5,590 nt of DNA from the NCBI GenBank assembly GCA_002294005.1, contig DBEH01000028.1, forward strand, positions 1-5,590, read 5' to 3'. Numbering within the stretch: the stretch's first letter is position 1; the number at the start of each line of letters is the position of its first letter. The notes below the pieces were generated by a model that did not search any database, was not told the origin of the DNA, and saw only the letters and a list, made by a program, of their open reading frames with translations. Origin of the DNA: Firmicutes bacterium UBA911 (GTDB lineage: Bacteria; Bacillota; Desulfotomaculia; Desulfotomaculales; Desulforudaceae). The position numbers and the translations under genes are program-made. Below, piece after piece: positions 1 through 5,527 of the stretch.

Positions 1-43
1 CTTAAACCTTACACTCACCTTCTGATGGGGTAAAACAGTGCGA

Positions 44-70
44 CAAAAAGGGGGACTGCCCCCCTTTTTG
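44..70. terminator. GC-rich hairpin, probable bidirectional terminator
   Basis: Positions 44-54 (CAAAAAGGGGG) pair perfectly with 60-70 (CCCCCTTTTTG) around a 5-base loop, giving an 11-bp stem. The A-tract/G-run/C-run/T-tract layout is that of an intrinsic terminator working in either direction. It probably ends a gene lying to the left of the window. Its first 12 bases, AAAAAGGGGGAC (45-56), recur at 4989-5000 next to the palindrome at 5003-5025, so it may belong to a dispersed repeat family as well. Nothing else is recognisable in bases 1-43. Confidence 0.6.
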
Positions 71-77
71 ATTTGTG

Positions 78-86
78 TGCTACAAT
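78..86 (+). promoter_or_regulatory. Extended -10 promoter candidate for murJ
   Basis: TG at 78-79, one base, then TACAAT at 81-86 matches an extended -10 element, with 5 of 6 bases of the TATAAT consensus. No convincing -35 lies 17 bases upstream, where the terminator hairpin sits; extended -10 promoters often do without one. Transcription would start near base 93, leaving a leader of about 65 bases before murJ. This rests on motif matching only. Confidence 0.4.
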
Positions 87-159
87 CTATCTGTCTTGCG
101 TCGGATCAGGGTGTGCCGGACGGGCATCGGCCGGCCGGCCATGAAGTCGAGGTCGTGTG

Positions 160-1725
160 ATGTCAACGGGTCAAGTGGTTGCGCGCGCCACCATTTTGGT
201 CATGGTTATGCTGGCTCTCTCCCGGGTGCTCGGCCTCGGGCGGGAGGCGGTCATCGCCCACCAGTTTGGCGCCACGCACGCCACGGACGCTTACTTTGTG
301 GCGTACACCATCCCCAACATCTTTTACGCCGTCGCCGGCATCGCGCTGGCCACCGTGATTGTCCCGGTGTTCACCGAGCACGTCACCCGGGGCTGCCGTG
401 AAGAGGCCTGGCGGCTTTGCAGCCTGATCACGAACGCGCTGATCCTGTTCACGGTAATCGGCGCCGTAATCGGCATGATCCTGGCCCCGGCCATCGTCGG
501 CCTGCTCGGGAAGGGCTTCGCCCCCGAAACCTTCCGGCTGTCGGTTCAACTGATGATGATCATGATGCCGTCCATCGTGTTCTTCAGTTTGGCCGGCCTC
601 TTTACCGGCATGCTGAACGCGAACAACGTATTCGGAGTGCCGGCCTTCGCCCCGGCGATGATGAACGTCGTGATTATCTCCGGGGCCTTGTTCCTGGGAA
701 ACTACTACGGGGTGTACGGCCTGGCCGCCGGCGTGGTCGGCGGCGCGGCCGCCATGGCCCTGATCCAAATTCCCGTCCTGCGGCGGGCGGGTTTCCGGTA
801 CCACTTCGAAATCAACCTGCGCCACCCCGAAGTGAAACGGGTCCTGTACCTGATGCTGCCGCTCACCCTGGGCCTCTCCGTGAATCAGGTGTACCTGATG
901 ATCGACTGGGCGCTGGCCTCCGGGCTCGCCGAGGGCAGCATCGCCGCTTTAAACTACGCCAACAAGCTGATCCAGCTCCCGCAGAGCCTCTTTGTGCTCG
1001 CCGTGTCCACGGCCATCTTTCCGACCTTGAGTCGCCACGTCGCCGAGGGGCAACCGGCGGAGATGGCCCGCACCCTAAGCCGCGGGGTGAAGGTGGTCCT
1101 CCTCCTGACCGTCCCGGCGGTGGTGGGCCTCGTGCTCCTGCGCGTTCCGGTCGTCACCCTCCTCTTCCAGCGCGGGGCTTTCGACGAGCGGGCCACGGCG
1201 ATGACCGCGGCGGCGCTCCTTTTCTTCGCGATCGGCATGGTGGGGCACTGCCTGGTGATGCTCGTGAGCCGCAGCTTTTTCGCCATGCAGGACATGCGCA
1301 CCCCGGTGGTGGTGACCGTCGGCACGCTGACCGTAAAGGGGGGGTTGAGCCTCCTGCTGGTGGGGCCGATGGCCCACGCCGGCCTGGCGCTCGCCACCTC
1401 CGTCACCGCCCTTTTGAACGCGGTGCTCCTGACCGCCCTCCTGCACCGCCGCCTGCGCGGCGGCTTGGTTACGGCCAACCTCGTGCGTTTCGTGGGCGGA
1501 GTGCTGGTGGCCACCGGGGTGATGGCCCTGGCGGTGACGGCCGCGGACGCGTTTCTGGCCGGCCTTTTACCGGCCCACGGGCTCACGCTCTTGGCCCGGG
1601 TGGGTCTCGCCATTATGACCGGTACAATTGTATATTTCTTTGCAGGGATTTTGATGCGGCTTGACGAACTGTTAAACATCCTCAGTTACGCGCGCCGGAC
1701 CATCGCCGGCCGGCGGTCCGCGTAA
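160..1725 (+). CDS. murJ: Lipid II flippase MurJ (MviN family)
   Basis: This is a 521-aa, very hydrophobic multi-spanning membrane protein, a normal length for MurJ, which flips the peptidoglycan precursor lipid II across the cytoplasmic membrane. The family N-terminus is clear: SRVLGLGREAVIAHQFGA (residues 21-38) followed by ATDAYFVAYTIPN (41-53). R22, R28 and D43 align with E. coli R18, R24 and D39. LNYANKLIQLP, from base 949, is the usual second signature; its Lys sits where E. coli has Arg270, and no Arg follows the IPN motif, both as in clostridial-type MurJ. ATG 160 is preferred over GTG 157 because GAGG (149-152) then lies 7 bases upstream. The gene has its own candidate promoter, is followed by 281 non-coding bases, and has no functional link to the hydrogenase. 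The alternative is another member of the MOP exporter superfamily, but the match to MurJ is good. Confidence 0.93.
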   Translation: MSTGQVVARATILVMVMLALSRVLGLGREAVIAHQFGATHATDAYFVAYTIPNIFYAVAGIALATVIVPVFTEHVTRGCREEAWRLCSLITNALILFTVIGAVIGMILAPAIVGLLGKGFAPETFRLSVQLMMIMMPSIVFFSLAGLFTGMLNANNVFGVPAFAPAMMNVVIISGALFLGNYYGVYGLAAGVVGGAAAMALIQIPVLRRAGFRYHFEINLRHPEVKRVLYLMLPLTLGLSVNQVYLMIDWALASGLAEGSIAALNYANKLIQLPQSLFVLAVSTAIFPTLSRHVAEGQPAEMARTLSRGVKVVLLLTVPAVVGLVLLRVPVVTLLFQRGAFDERATAMTAAALLFFAIGMVGHCLVMLVSRSFFAMQDMRTPVVVTVGTLTVKGGLSLLLVGPMAHAGLALATSVTALLNAVLLTALLHRRLRGGLVTANLVRFVGGVLVATGVMALAVTAADAFLAGLLPAHGLTLLARVGLAIMTGTIVYFFAGILMRLDELLNILSYARRTIAGRRSA

Positions 1726-1802
1726 AATTCGGGGATATTTGTCCGGATTTTCGTTGAAACGAGCGCCTCTCTTTGTTAGAATATATTAATAAATTCGGAC
1801 AA
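1725..1802. repeat. Octamer AAATYCGG in three copies; 12-base inverted repeat around the hydrogenase promoter
   Basis: TTGTCCGGATTT (1739-1750) is the reverse complement of AAATTCGGACAA (1791-1802) with one mismatch in twelve. The left arm ends just upstream of the -35 hexamer and the right arm begins at about the predicted transcription start, with centres 52 bases apart (about five helical turns). A third copy of the octamer AAATTCGG lies at 1725-1732 and can pair with 1743-1750 to form a hairpin directly after the murJ stop. The arrangement would suit an operator pair for a repressor or activator, or a weak murJ terminator. No known regulator's box is recognised. Confidence 0.45.
1754..1782 (+). 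promoter_or_regulatory. Sigma-A/sigma-70 type promoter of the mvhDGA operon
   Basis: The -35 TTGAAA (1754-1759) and -10 TAGAAT (1777-1782) each match 5 of 6 consensus bases and are separated by the ideal 17 bases. The region is AT-rich compared with the genes on either side. The predicted start is at about 1789. It is the only good promoter seen before mvhD, so the three genes should be transcribed from here. Confidence 0.65.
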
Positions 1803-2006
1803 GTTGGGTCAGCAGCCAGGAGGCGGGTGGTCCTGTCGGTTTTTTGGTCAGTTGGTTGGTCTATTCCGTAGTTACAGCATTGGCACGGGCATTGCCTTCG
1901 AAACGGATTCAATTTATGAATTGCGGGGGTGGGAGAAAAAACAGTTTCGCGGCGGAGCAGTGAACTTGCACGTTCTTGAAACTTTGCAAGGAAAGAAGGG
2001 GCGGGA
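1789..2006 (+). other. Untranslated leader of the hydrogenase operon (about 215 bases)
   Basis: No gene is supported between the predicted transcription start and mvhD; open frames here have no family resemblance and run into mvhD out of frame. The leader holds a T-run at 1840-1845 after a weak 5-bp stem (1817-1821 with 1831-1835). A better hairpin lies at 1965-1990 (CTTGCA paired with TGCAAG, plus GTT/AAC inside) and abuts the purine-rich ribosome-binding stretch 1988-2001. No known riboswitch class is recognised. The length leaves room for post-transcriptional control, but this is inference. Confidence 0.4.
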
Positions 2007-2447
2007 ATGGCGAAAACCAAATTTGAACCCAAGATCATCGGCTTTTTATGCAACTGGTGTAGTTACGGTGGCGCGGACCTGGCGGGCGTGTCCAGGCTCC
2101 AGTACCCACCTAACGTACGGATCATCCGGTTAATGTGCTCGGGGCGCGTCGACCCGCAGTTCGTGTTCAAGGCTTTGAGCGACGGAGCGGACGGCGTACT
2201 GGTCGCTGGTTGACACATCGGCGACTGCCACTATGTTAGTGGCAATTACAAGACCCAGCGGCGCTTCCAACTGATGAAGATGGTTTTAGACCAGCTGGGC
2301 GTTGAGGACGGACGGGTTAGGTTGGAATGGATCTCCTCGGCGGAAGGCACCAAATTCGCCAAGGTGGTCGCCGAATTCACCGGAGAGCTTCGGCAGCTTG
2401 GGCCGTTCAAGTCCGAACCAAAAGCGGCTGCCGGCGGGGGGGGTTAG
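2007..2447 (+). CDS. mvhD: Selenocysteine-containing hydrogenase delta subunit, MvhD/VhuD (iron-sulfur electron-transfer protein)
   Basis: Translating through the TGA at 2211-2213 gives 146 aa, the usual size of the small MvhD [2Fe-2S] protein, which carries electrons from the hydrogenase to the flavoprotein HdrA. Family motifs are continuous across the TGA: CNWCSYGGADLAGVSR (C15, C18), YPPNVRIIRLMCSGRVDP (C44), GADGVLVAG, then U69-HIGDCHYVSGN (C74), where relatives have GCHxGDCHY. Stopping at the TGA would delete half of the domain. Sec at this site is known in the archaeal VhuD. AAGGGG (1996-2001) lies 5 bases before the ATG. The protein ends AAAGGGG, followed by TAG 3 bases before mvhG. 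Sec69 is one of five conserved Cys/Sec positions and so a likely cluster ligand; which four bind the cluster cannot be told here. Cytoplasmic: no signal peptide is seen. Confidence 0.88.
2211..2213 (+). other. UGA recoded as selenocysteine (MvhD Sec69)
   Basis: The in-frame TGA lies between GADGVLVAG and HIGDCHY, at the position of an invariant family cysteine, and conserved coding continues for 77 codons to a TAG. The next base is C, a weak termination context, as at the second site (3593). A stem-loop suited to SelB binding follows at 2226. Confidence 0.85.
2226..2244 (+). promoter_or_regulatory. Bacterial SECIS element in mvhD
   Basis: TGCCACT (2226-2232) pairs perfectly with AGTGGCA (2238-2244). 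An extra A-U pair at 2233/2237 can close the loop to UGU, giving 8 bp. The loop begins 19-20 bases after the UGA, within the spacing generally accepted for bacterial SECIS elements, and carries a G early in the apical loop. The codons making up the distal part (TAT, GTT, AGT) are AT-ending in an otherwise GC-ending gene, which suggests they are kept for the RNA structure. Prediction from pairing only. Confidence 0.72.
2436..2443 (+). promoter_or_regulatory. Run of eight G serving as ribosome-binding site of mvhG
   Basis: Eight consecutive G residues encode the last glycines of MvhD and end 7 bases before the ATG of mvhG at 2451. No other Shine-Dalgarno-like sequence is present, so the G-run probably pairs with the CCUCC of 16S rRNA, helped by translational coupling from the mvhD stop 3 bases upstream of the ATG. 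The homopolymer is prone to slippage and to sequencing error. Confidence 0.45.
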
Positions 2448-2450
2448 ACG

Positions 2451-3404
2451 ATGAGCAAGCTGAAGTTAGCTTCCTACTGGGCGGCGGCGTGCGGCGGCTG
2501 TGACGTGGCCACCCTCGACATTCACGAAAAGATCGTGGACGTGGCCGCGGTGGCCGATATCGTGTTTTGGCCCATCGCCGTGGACTTTAAGTACGCGGAC
2601 GTGGAAGGCTACGAAGACGGGTTTATCGATGTGTGCCTGTTCCACGGGGCCATCCGGAACTCCGAGGGTGAGCACATCGCCAAGCTGCTCCGGAAGAAGT
2701 CGAAGGTGATGGTGGCCTTCGGTTCCTGCGCCATCTCGGGCGGCATTCCGGGGCTGGCGAACTTTAAGCAAAAGGACGACATCTTTTACCGGGTGTACAT
2801 CGAGAGCCAGTCCACCCAGAATCCGCAAAAGGTCTATCCGCAGACGCACTACGCGGTGCCGGAAGGCGTTCTGGATCTTCCCGAGTTCTATAAAGACGTG
2901 AAATCCCTGAGCGACGTGGTGGACGTCGACTACTACATGCCGGGCTGCCCGCCCACCTCGGCGCAGATCTGGGCGGTCATCGGGGTCATCGCTTCCGGCG
3001 CGCTGCCGCCCAAGGGCGCGTTTGTCGGCTGCGAGAACCAGACGCTGTGCAACACCTGCACGCGGGCCAAGACCGACAAGAAGGTCAAGAAATTCTACCA
3101 GCCGTACCAGATCATCACCGATCCCGAGAAGTGCCTGCTGGAGCAGGGGCTGACCTGTATGGGCCCGGTGACCCGGGCCGGCTGCAGCAACCAGTGTATC
3201 AGCGCCAACCACCCGTGTACCGGCTGCTACGGTCCGGTCGAAGGGGTGATCGACCAGGGCGCCAAGTACATCTCGGCGCTGGCTTCGGTGGTTGACGCCG
3301 ACTCCCCCGATGAGGCTGACCGGATAATCAGCGAAATAGCCGATCCGGCGGGCTTGTTCTACCGCTACGGTCTGCCTGGCTCGCTGTTAAGGAGGGCTAA
3401 GTAA
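2451..3404 (+). CDS. mvhG: [NiFe] hydrogenase small subunit, MvhG type (group 3c-like)
   Basis: This 317-aa electron-transfer subunit should relay electrons between the Ni-Fe site of MvhA and MvhD through three Fe-S clusters. The proximal cluster ligands are visible as CGGC (C14, C17), GSC (C93) and PGCPPT (C166). A cysteine-rich C-terminal half supplies the other two clusters: C194, C200, C203, C228, C236, C245, C249, C256 and C259, including NHPCTGCYGP. There is no twin-arginine signal peptide, so the enzyme is cytoplasmic, unlike uptake hydrogenases. All ligands are cysteine; no TGA interrupts the gene. Its stop TAA (3402-3404) overlaps the ATG of mvhA by one base. Length and motifs fit MvhG/VhuG. 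The F420-reducing FrhG is the main alternative, but the MvhD neighbour and the lack of an FrhB gene argue against it. Confidence 0.93.
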   Translation: MSKLKLASYWAAACGGCDVATLDIHEKIVDVAAVADIVFWPIAVDFKYADVEGYEDGFIDVCLFHGAIRNSEGEHIAKLLRKKSKVMVAFGSCAISGGIPGLANFKQKDDIFYRVYIESQSTQNPQKVYPQTHYAVPEGVLDLPEFYKDVKSLSDVVDVDYYMPGCPPTSAQIWAVIGVIASGALPPKGAFVGCENQTLCNTCTRAKTDKKVKKFYQPYQIITDPEKCLLEQGLTCMGPVTRAGCSNQCISANHPCTGCYGPVEGVIDQGAKYISALASVVDADSPDEADRIISEIADPAGLFYRYGLPGSLLRRAK

Positions 3405-4861
3405 TGCAACGCATTTCCATTGATCCGATCACCAGGCTTGAGGGCCACGGGAAGATCGAGATCTTCCTGAACGATGCGGGGGGCGTGGAAAACTGCTACT
3501 TCCAGATCCCGGAGCTTCGCGGTTTTGAGAAGTTCTGCGAGGGCCGTCCGGCCGACCAGGTCCCGCAGATCGTCAGCCGCATCTGCGGCGTCTGACCGGC
3601 CGCACATCACTTGGCCTCGGGTAAGGCCATGGATATGGTGTTCGGTGCAGAGCCGACACCGGCGGCAAAGAAACTGCGTGAGCTTTACTACAGCGCCCAT
3701 ATGGTCCACAGCCACATCGCCCACTTTTACGCCTTGGCGGCGCCGGACTTCGTGATGGGCCCGGACGCCGACCCGGCTGTGCGCAACATACTGGGCGTGA
3801 TCGGCAAGGTGGGCCTGGAGATCGGCGGCGAGGTGATCAAGCACCGGGCCTACGGGCAGCAGATTCAGGCGATGATGGGCGGCAAGGCCACCCACCCGGC
3901 CTGGACTCTTCCCGGCGGCGTGAGCAAGGGGCTCACCGAGGACGAGCGCAAGCAGGTCGTGGAGATGGCCAAGTCCTGCGTGGAGTTCGCCAAGTTCTCC
4001 TTAAAGCTCTTTGACGACGTGGTGCTGGCGAACCAGGGGTACGTCGACCTGATCGTGGGCGACATTTTCAGGCTCGAAACCAACTACATGGGCCTCGTGG
4101 ACGAGAACAACAAGATCAACTTCTACGAGGGCAAGGTCCGCGTGGTGGACACCGAAGGCAAGGAGCTGTTCAAGTACGGCCCGCGCGAGTACGTGGACTA
4201 CGTGGCCGAGCATGTCGAGCCGTACAGCTACCTGAAGTACCCGTACCTGAAGAAGTTCGGCTGGACGGGAATGGTTGAAGGCCCCGGCACCGCCATCTAC
4301 CAGGCGGCCCCGCTGGGCCGGATCAACGCCTGCGACGGCATGGCCACCCCGCTGGCGCAGGAGGCCTACGAGAAGTTCTTCTCGGTCCTGGGCCGCCCGA
4401 CCCACGCCGTGCTGGCCACCCACTGGGCGCGCCTGGTGGAGCTGATGTACGCGGCGGAGCGCCTGCTGGAGCTGGCGCAGGACGAGGAAGTCACCAGCCC
4501 CGACATCCGGAACATCCCGACCGGCACCCCGAAGGAGGGCGTCGGGATTATCGAGGCGCCGCGCGGCACGCTGACTCACCACTACGCCACCGACCCGAAC
4601 GGCATCGTGGTGAAGGCGAACATGATCGTGGGCACCACCAACAACAACGCCCCGATTTCGATGGCCATCAAGAAGGTGGCGATGGGCGTCATCAAGCCGG
4701 GGGTGGAGATCTCAGGTGGCCTGCTGAACGTAGTGGAGATGGCCTTCCGGGCCTACGACCCGTGTTTTAGCTGCGCGACGCACGCCGTCCTGGGCGAGCT
4801 GCCGTTGACGGTGAACGTGTACGACAGCAAGGGCGGGCTGTACAAGACCCTGAGCCGGTAG
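3404..4861 (+). CDS. mvhA: Selenocysteine-containing [NiFe] hydrogenase large (catalytic) subunit, MvhA type
   Basis: Reading through the TGA at 3593-3595 gives 485 aa, a normal MvhA length. In order: ISIDPITRLEGHGKIEIF (5-22, with E13 at the proton-transfer Glu position); the L1 motif RICGVUPAAHH with C61, U64 and H68; EGPGTAIYQAAPLGRINACDG; EAPRGTLTHHYATDPNG; and the L2 motif DPCFSCATH with C454, C457 and H460. C61, U64, C454 and C457 would hold the Ni-Fe(CN)2CO centre. U64 sits where the family has a Ni-Fe bridging cysteine; L2 is all cysteine, the reverse of classical [NiFeSe] enzymes. The 25 residues after H460 form a tail of the kind removed by a maturation endopeptidase, encoded downstream. 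AAGGAGGG (3389-3396) lies 7 bases before the ATG, which overlaps the mvhG stop by one base. The enzyme should oxidise H2 and send electrons through MvhG and MvhD to an Hdr-type partner. Confidence 0.9.
3593..3595 (+). other. UGA recoded as selenocysteine (MvhA Sec64)
   Basis: The TGA lies inside the catalytic L1 motif, replacing the second cysteine of RxCGxCxxxH; the invariant His follows four residues later and full homology continues for 421 codons. UGA to UGC or UGU is a single base change, so a sequencing error or mutation cannot be excluded from this site alone. The second Sec gene in the same operon and the SECIS-like hairpin make recoding the better reading. Confidence 0.8.
3612..3629 (+). 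promoter_or_regulatory. Bacterial SECIS element in mvhA
   Basis: TGGCCT (3612-3617) pairs perfectly with AGGCCA (3624-3629) around the loop CGGGTA. The loop begins 23 bases after the UGA, has G at its second position and contains GGU, as does the apical loop of the E. coli fdhF SECIS. Below a one-base mismatch, C3610-G3631 and CAT/ATG (3605-3607 with 3635-3637) can extend an irregular lower stem. Prediction from pairing only. Confidence 0.68.
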
Positions 4862-4891
4862 TATTTGCCCGGCGCCTTGAACCTGTCTCCG

Positions 4892-4926
4892 AGCCCTTCC
4901 GGGGAGGCTCTCCGGAAGGGCTTTTT
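4892..4926 (+). terminator. Intrinsic terminator of the mvhDGA operon
   Basis: AGCCCTTCCGG (4892-4902) pairs perfectly over 11 bp with CCGGAAGGGCT (4912-4922) around a 9-base loop and is followed directly by a run of T (4922-4926). It lies 31 bases after the mvhA stop. This is a strong Rho-independent terminator, so the downstream protease gene depends on read-through or on a promoter of its own. Confidence 0.88.
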
Positions 4927-5002
4927 ACTTTCCGTCGGAGGACGCCGCCCCCTTTTGGCGAATACTAACGGGAAAGAATCCACAGGGGAAAAAGGGGGAC
5001 AG

Positions 5003-5025
5003 AAAAAGGTGTCTGACACCTTTTT
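5003..5025. repeat. Perfect 23-base palindrome of a dispersed-repeat type
   Basis: AAAAAGGTGTC (5003-5013) and GACACCTTTTT (5015-5025) are exact reverse complements around one T. The preceding AAAAAGGGGGAC (4989-5000) is identical to 45-56 in the terminator upstream of murJ, so the two sites share a module. Palindromes of this GGTGTCTGACACC kind are familiar, from general knowledge, as scattered intergenic repeats in many bacteria and give spurious KKVSDTF peptides on both strands, as seen here. It ends 5 bases before the protease ribosome-binding site and could also act as a terminator or attenuator. No transposase gene is present. Confidence 0.6.
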
Positions 5026-5041
5026 GTTTGGGAGGGAGAGA

Positions 5042-5527
5042 ATGGGGAGGCTCAAGATTGTGGTGCTGGGGTGCGGGAATATCTTCGCCGGTGACGACGC
5101 GGTAGGGATCGAGGTGCTACGGGAGCTGGAGAAGGAGCCGCTGCCCGGGGGCGTGACCGTGGTCGAGGCCGGCACACTCGGGCTCGGGATGCTGGATCTC
5201 ATGTACGGCGCCGACAAGGCGGTGATTGTAGACGCGGTGCTGGCCGCGGACACGGAGCCCGGCCTGGTGGTCCGCTGGCGCGAGGACGAAGTGCCCCGCA
5301 AGGAGGCGCCCCCCCTTTCGGTGCACGACATCGGTGTGCGCGACGCCCTGGAGTTCGGGCGCAAGTCCGGGGTCACGGAGCTGCCGGCAGAGGTGGTGGT
5401 CATCGGGGTGACGGTGGCGCACGTCGAGGCCTGGCATATGGGCCTGATCCCGGAAGTGGCGGAGGCCGTGCCCCGGGCGGCCGCGGCGGTGCGCCGGGAA
5501 CTGCGGCGCTGGCTGGAGGGGGAATGA
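5042..5527 (+). CDS. [NiFe] hydrogenase maturation endopeptidase (peptidase family M52, HycI/HyaD-like)
   Basis: This 161-aa protein matches the usual length of M52 proteases, which cut the C-terminal tail from the large subunit after nickel insertion. The family pattern is present: VVLGCGNIFAGDDAVG (7-22), VIVDAV (61-66) and SVHDIGVRDAL (93-103). D18, D64 and H95 correspond to the nickel-sensing triad of HycI/HybD. ATG 5042 is chosen because GGAGG (5031-5035) lies 6 bases upstream; the frame stays open back to 4865, but that stretch crosses the terminator and the palindrome and has no family resemblance. The probable substrate is MvhA, whose 25-residue tail follows DPCFSCATH. No clear promoter is seen between the operon terminator and this gene. 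Which hydrogenase it serves is inferred from position only. Confidence 0.9.
   Translation: MGRLKIVVLGCGNIFAGDDAVGIEVLRELEKEPLPGGVTVVEAGTLGLGMLDLMYGADKAVIVDAVLAADTEPGLVVRWREDEVPRKEAPPLSVHDIGVRDALEFGRKSGVTELPAEVVVIGVTVAHVEAWHMGLIPEVAEAVPRAAAAVRRELRRWLEGE

Noticed and set aside
1693..1722. Hairpin at the end of murJ (CGGACC 1696-1701 with GGTCCG 1715-1720) as a terminator
   Set aside because: It lies inside the coding sequence and has no T-run after it; it is likely a by-product of GC-rich codons.
1817..1845. Weak stem plus T6 in the hydrogenase leader as an attenuator
   Set aside because: Only 5 bp with a 9-base loop, and four bases separate the stem from the T-run; too weak to call.
1804..2133. 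109-codon open frame across the leader and into mvhD
   Set aside because: No family resemblance and low-complexity composition; it overlaps mvhD in another frame.
2007..2213. mvhD as a truncated 68-aa pseudogene
   Set aside because: Conserved motif and coding sequence continue in the same frame for 77 codons after the TGA to a TAG spaced tightly before mvhG, and a SECIS-like hairpin follows the TGA.
2466..3212. Long minus-strand open frames opposite mvhG, and similarly opposite murJ and mvhA
   Set aside because: These are shadows of GC-rich coding sequence, rich in His, Arg, Gly and Asp, without recognisable motifs or ribosome-binding sites.
3611..4861. The 416-aa frame after the TGA as a separate gene, a split large subunit like the VhuA/VhuU split
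   Set aside because: The break falls inside the L1 metal-binding motif, leaving the CxxC pair and its His on different proteins; there is no ribosome-binding site before the first possible start, and homology is continuous across the TGA. VhuU is split near L2, not here.
4865..5041. N-terminal extension of the protease from TTG 4865
   Set aside because: The stretch runs through the operon terminator and the palindrome, has no M52 similarity, and a good ribosome-binding site supports ATG 5042.
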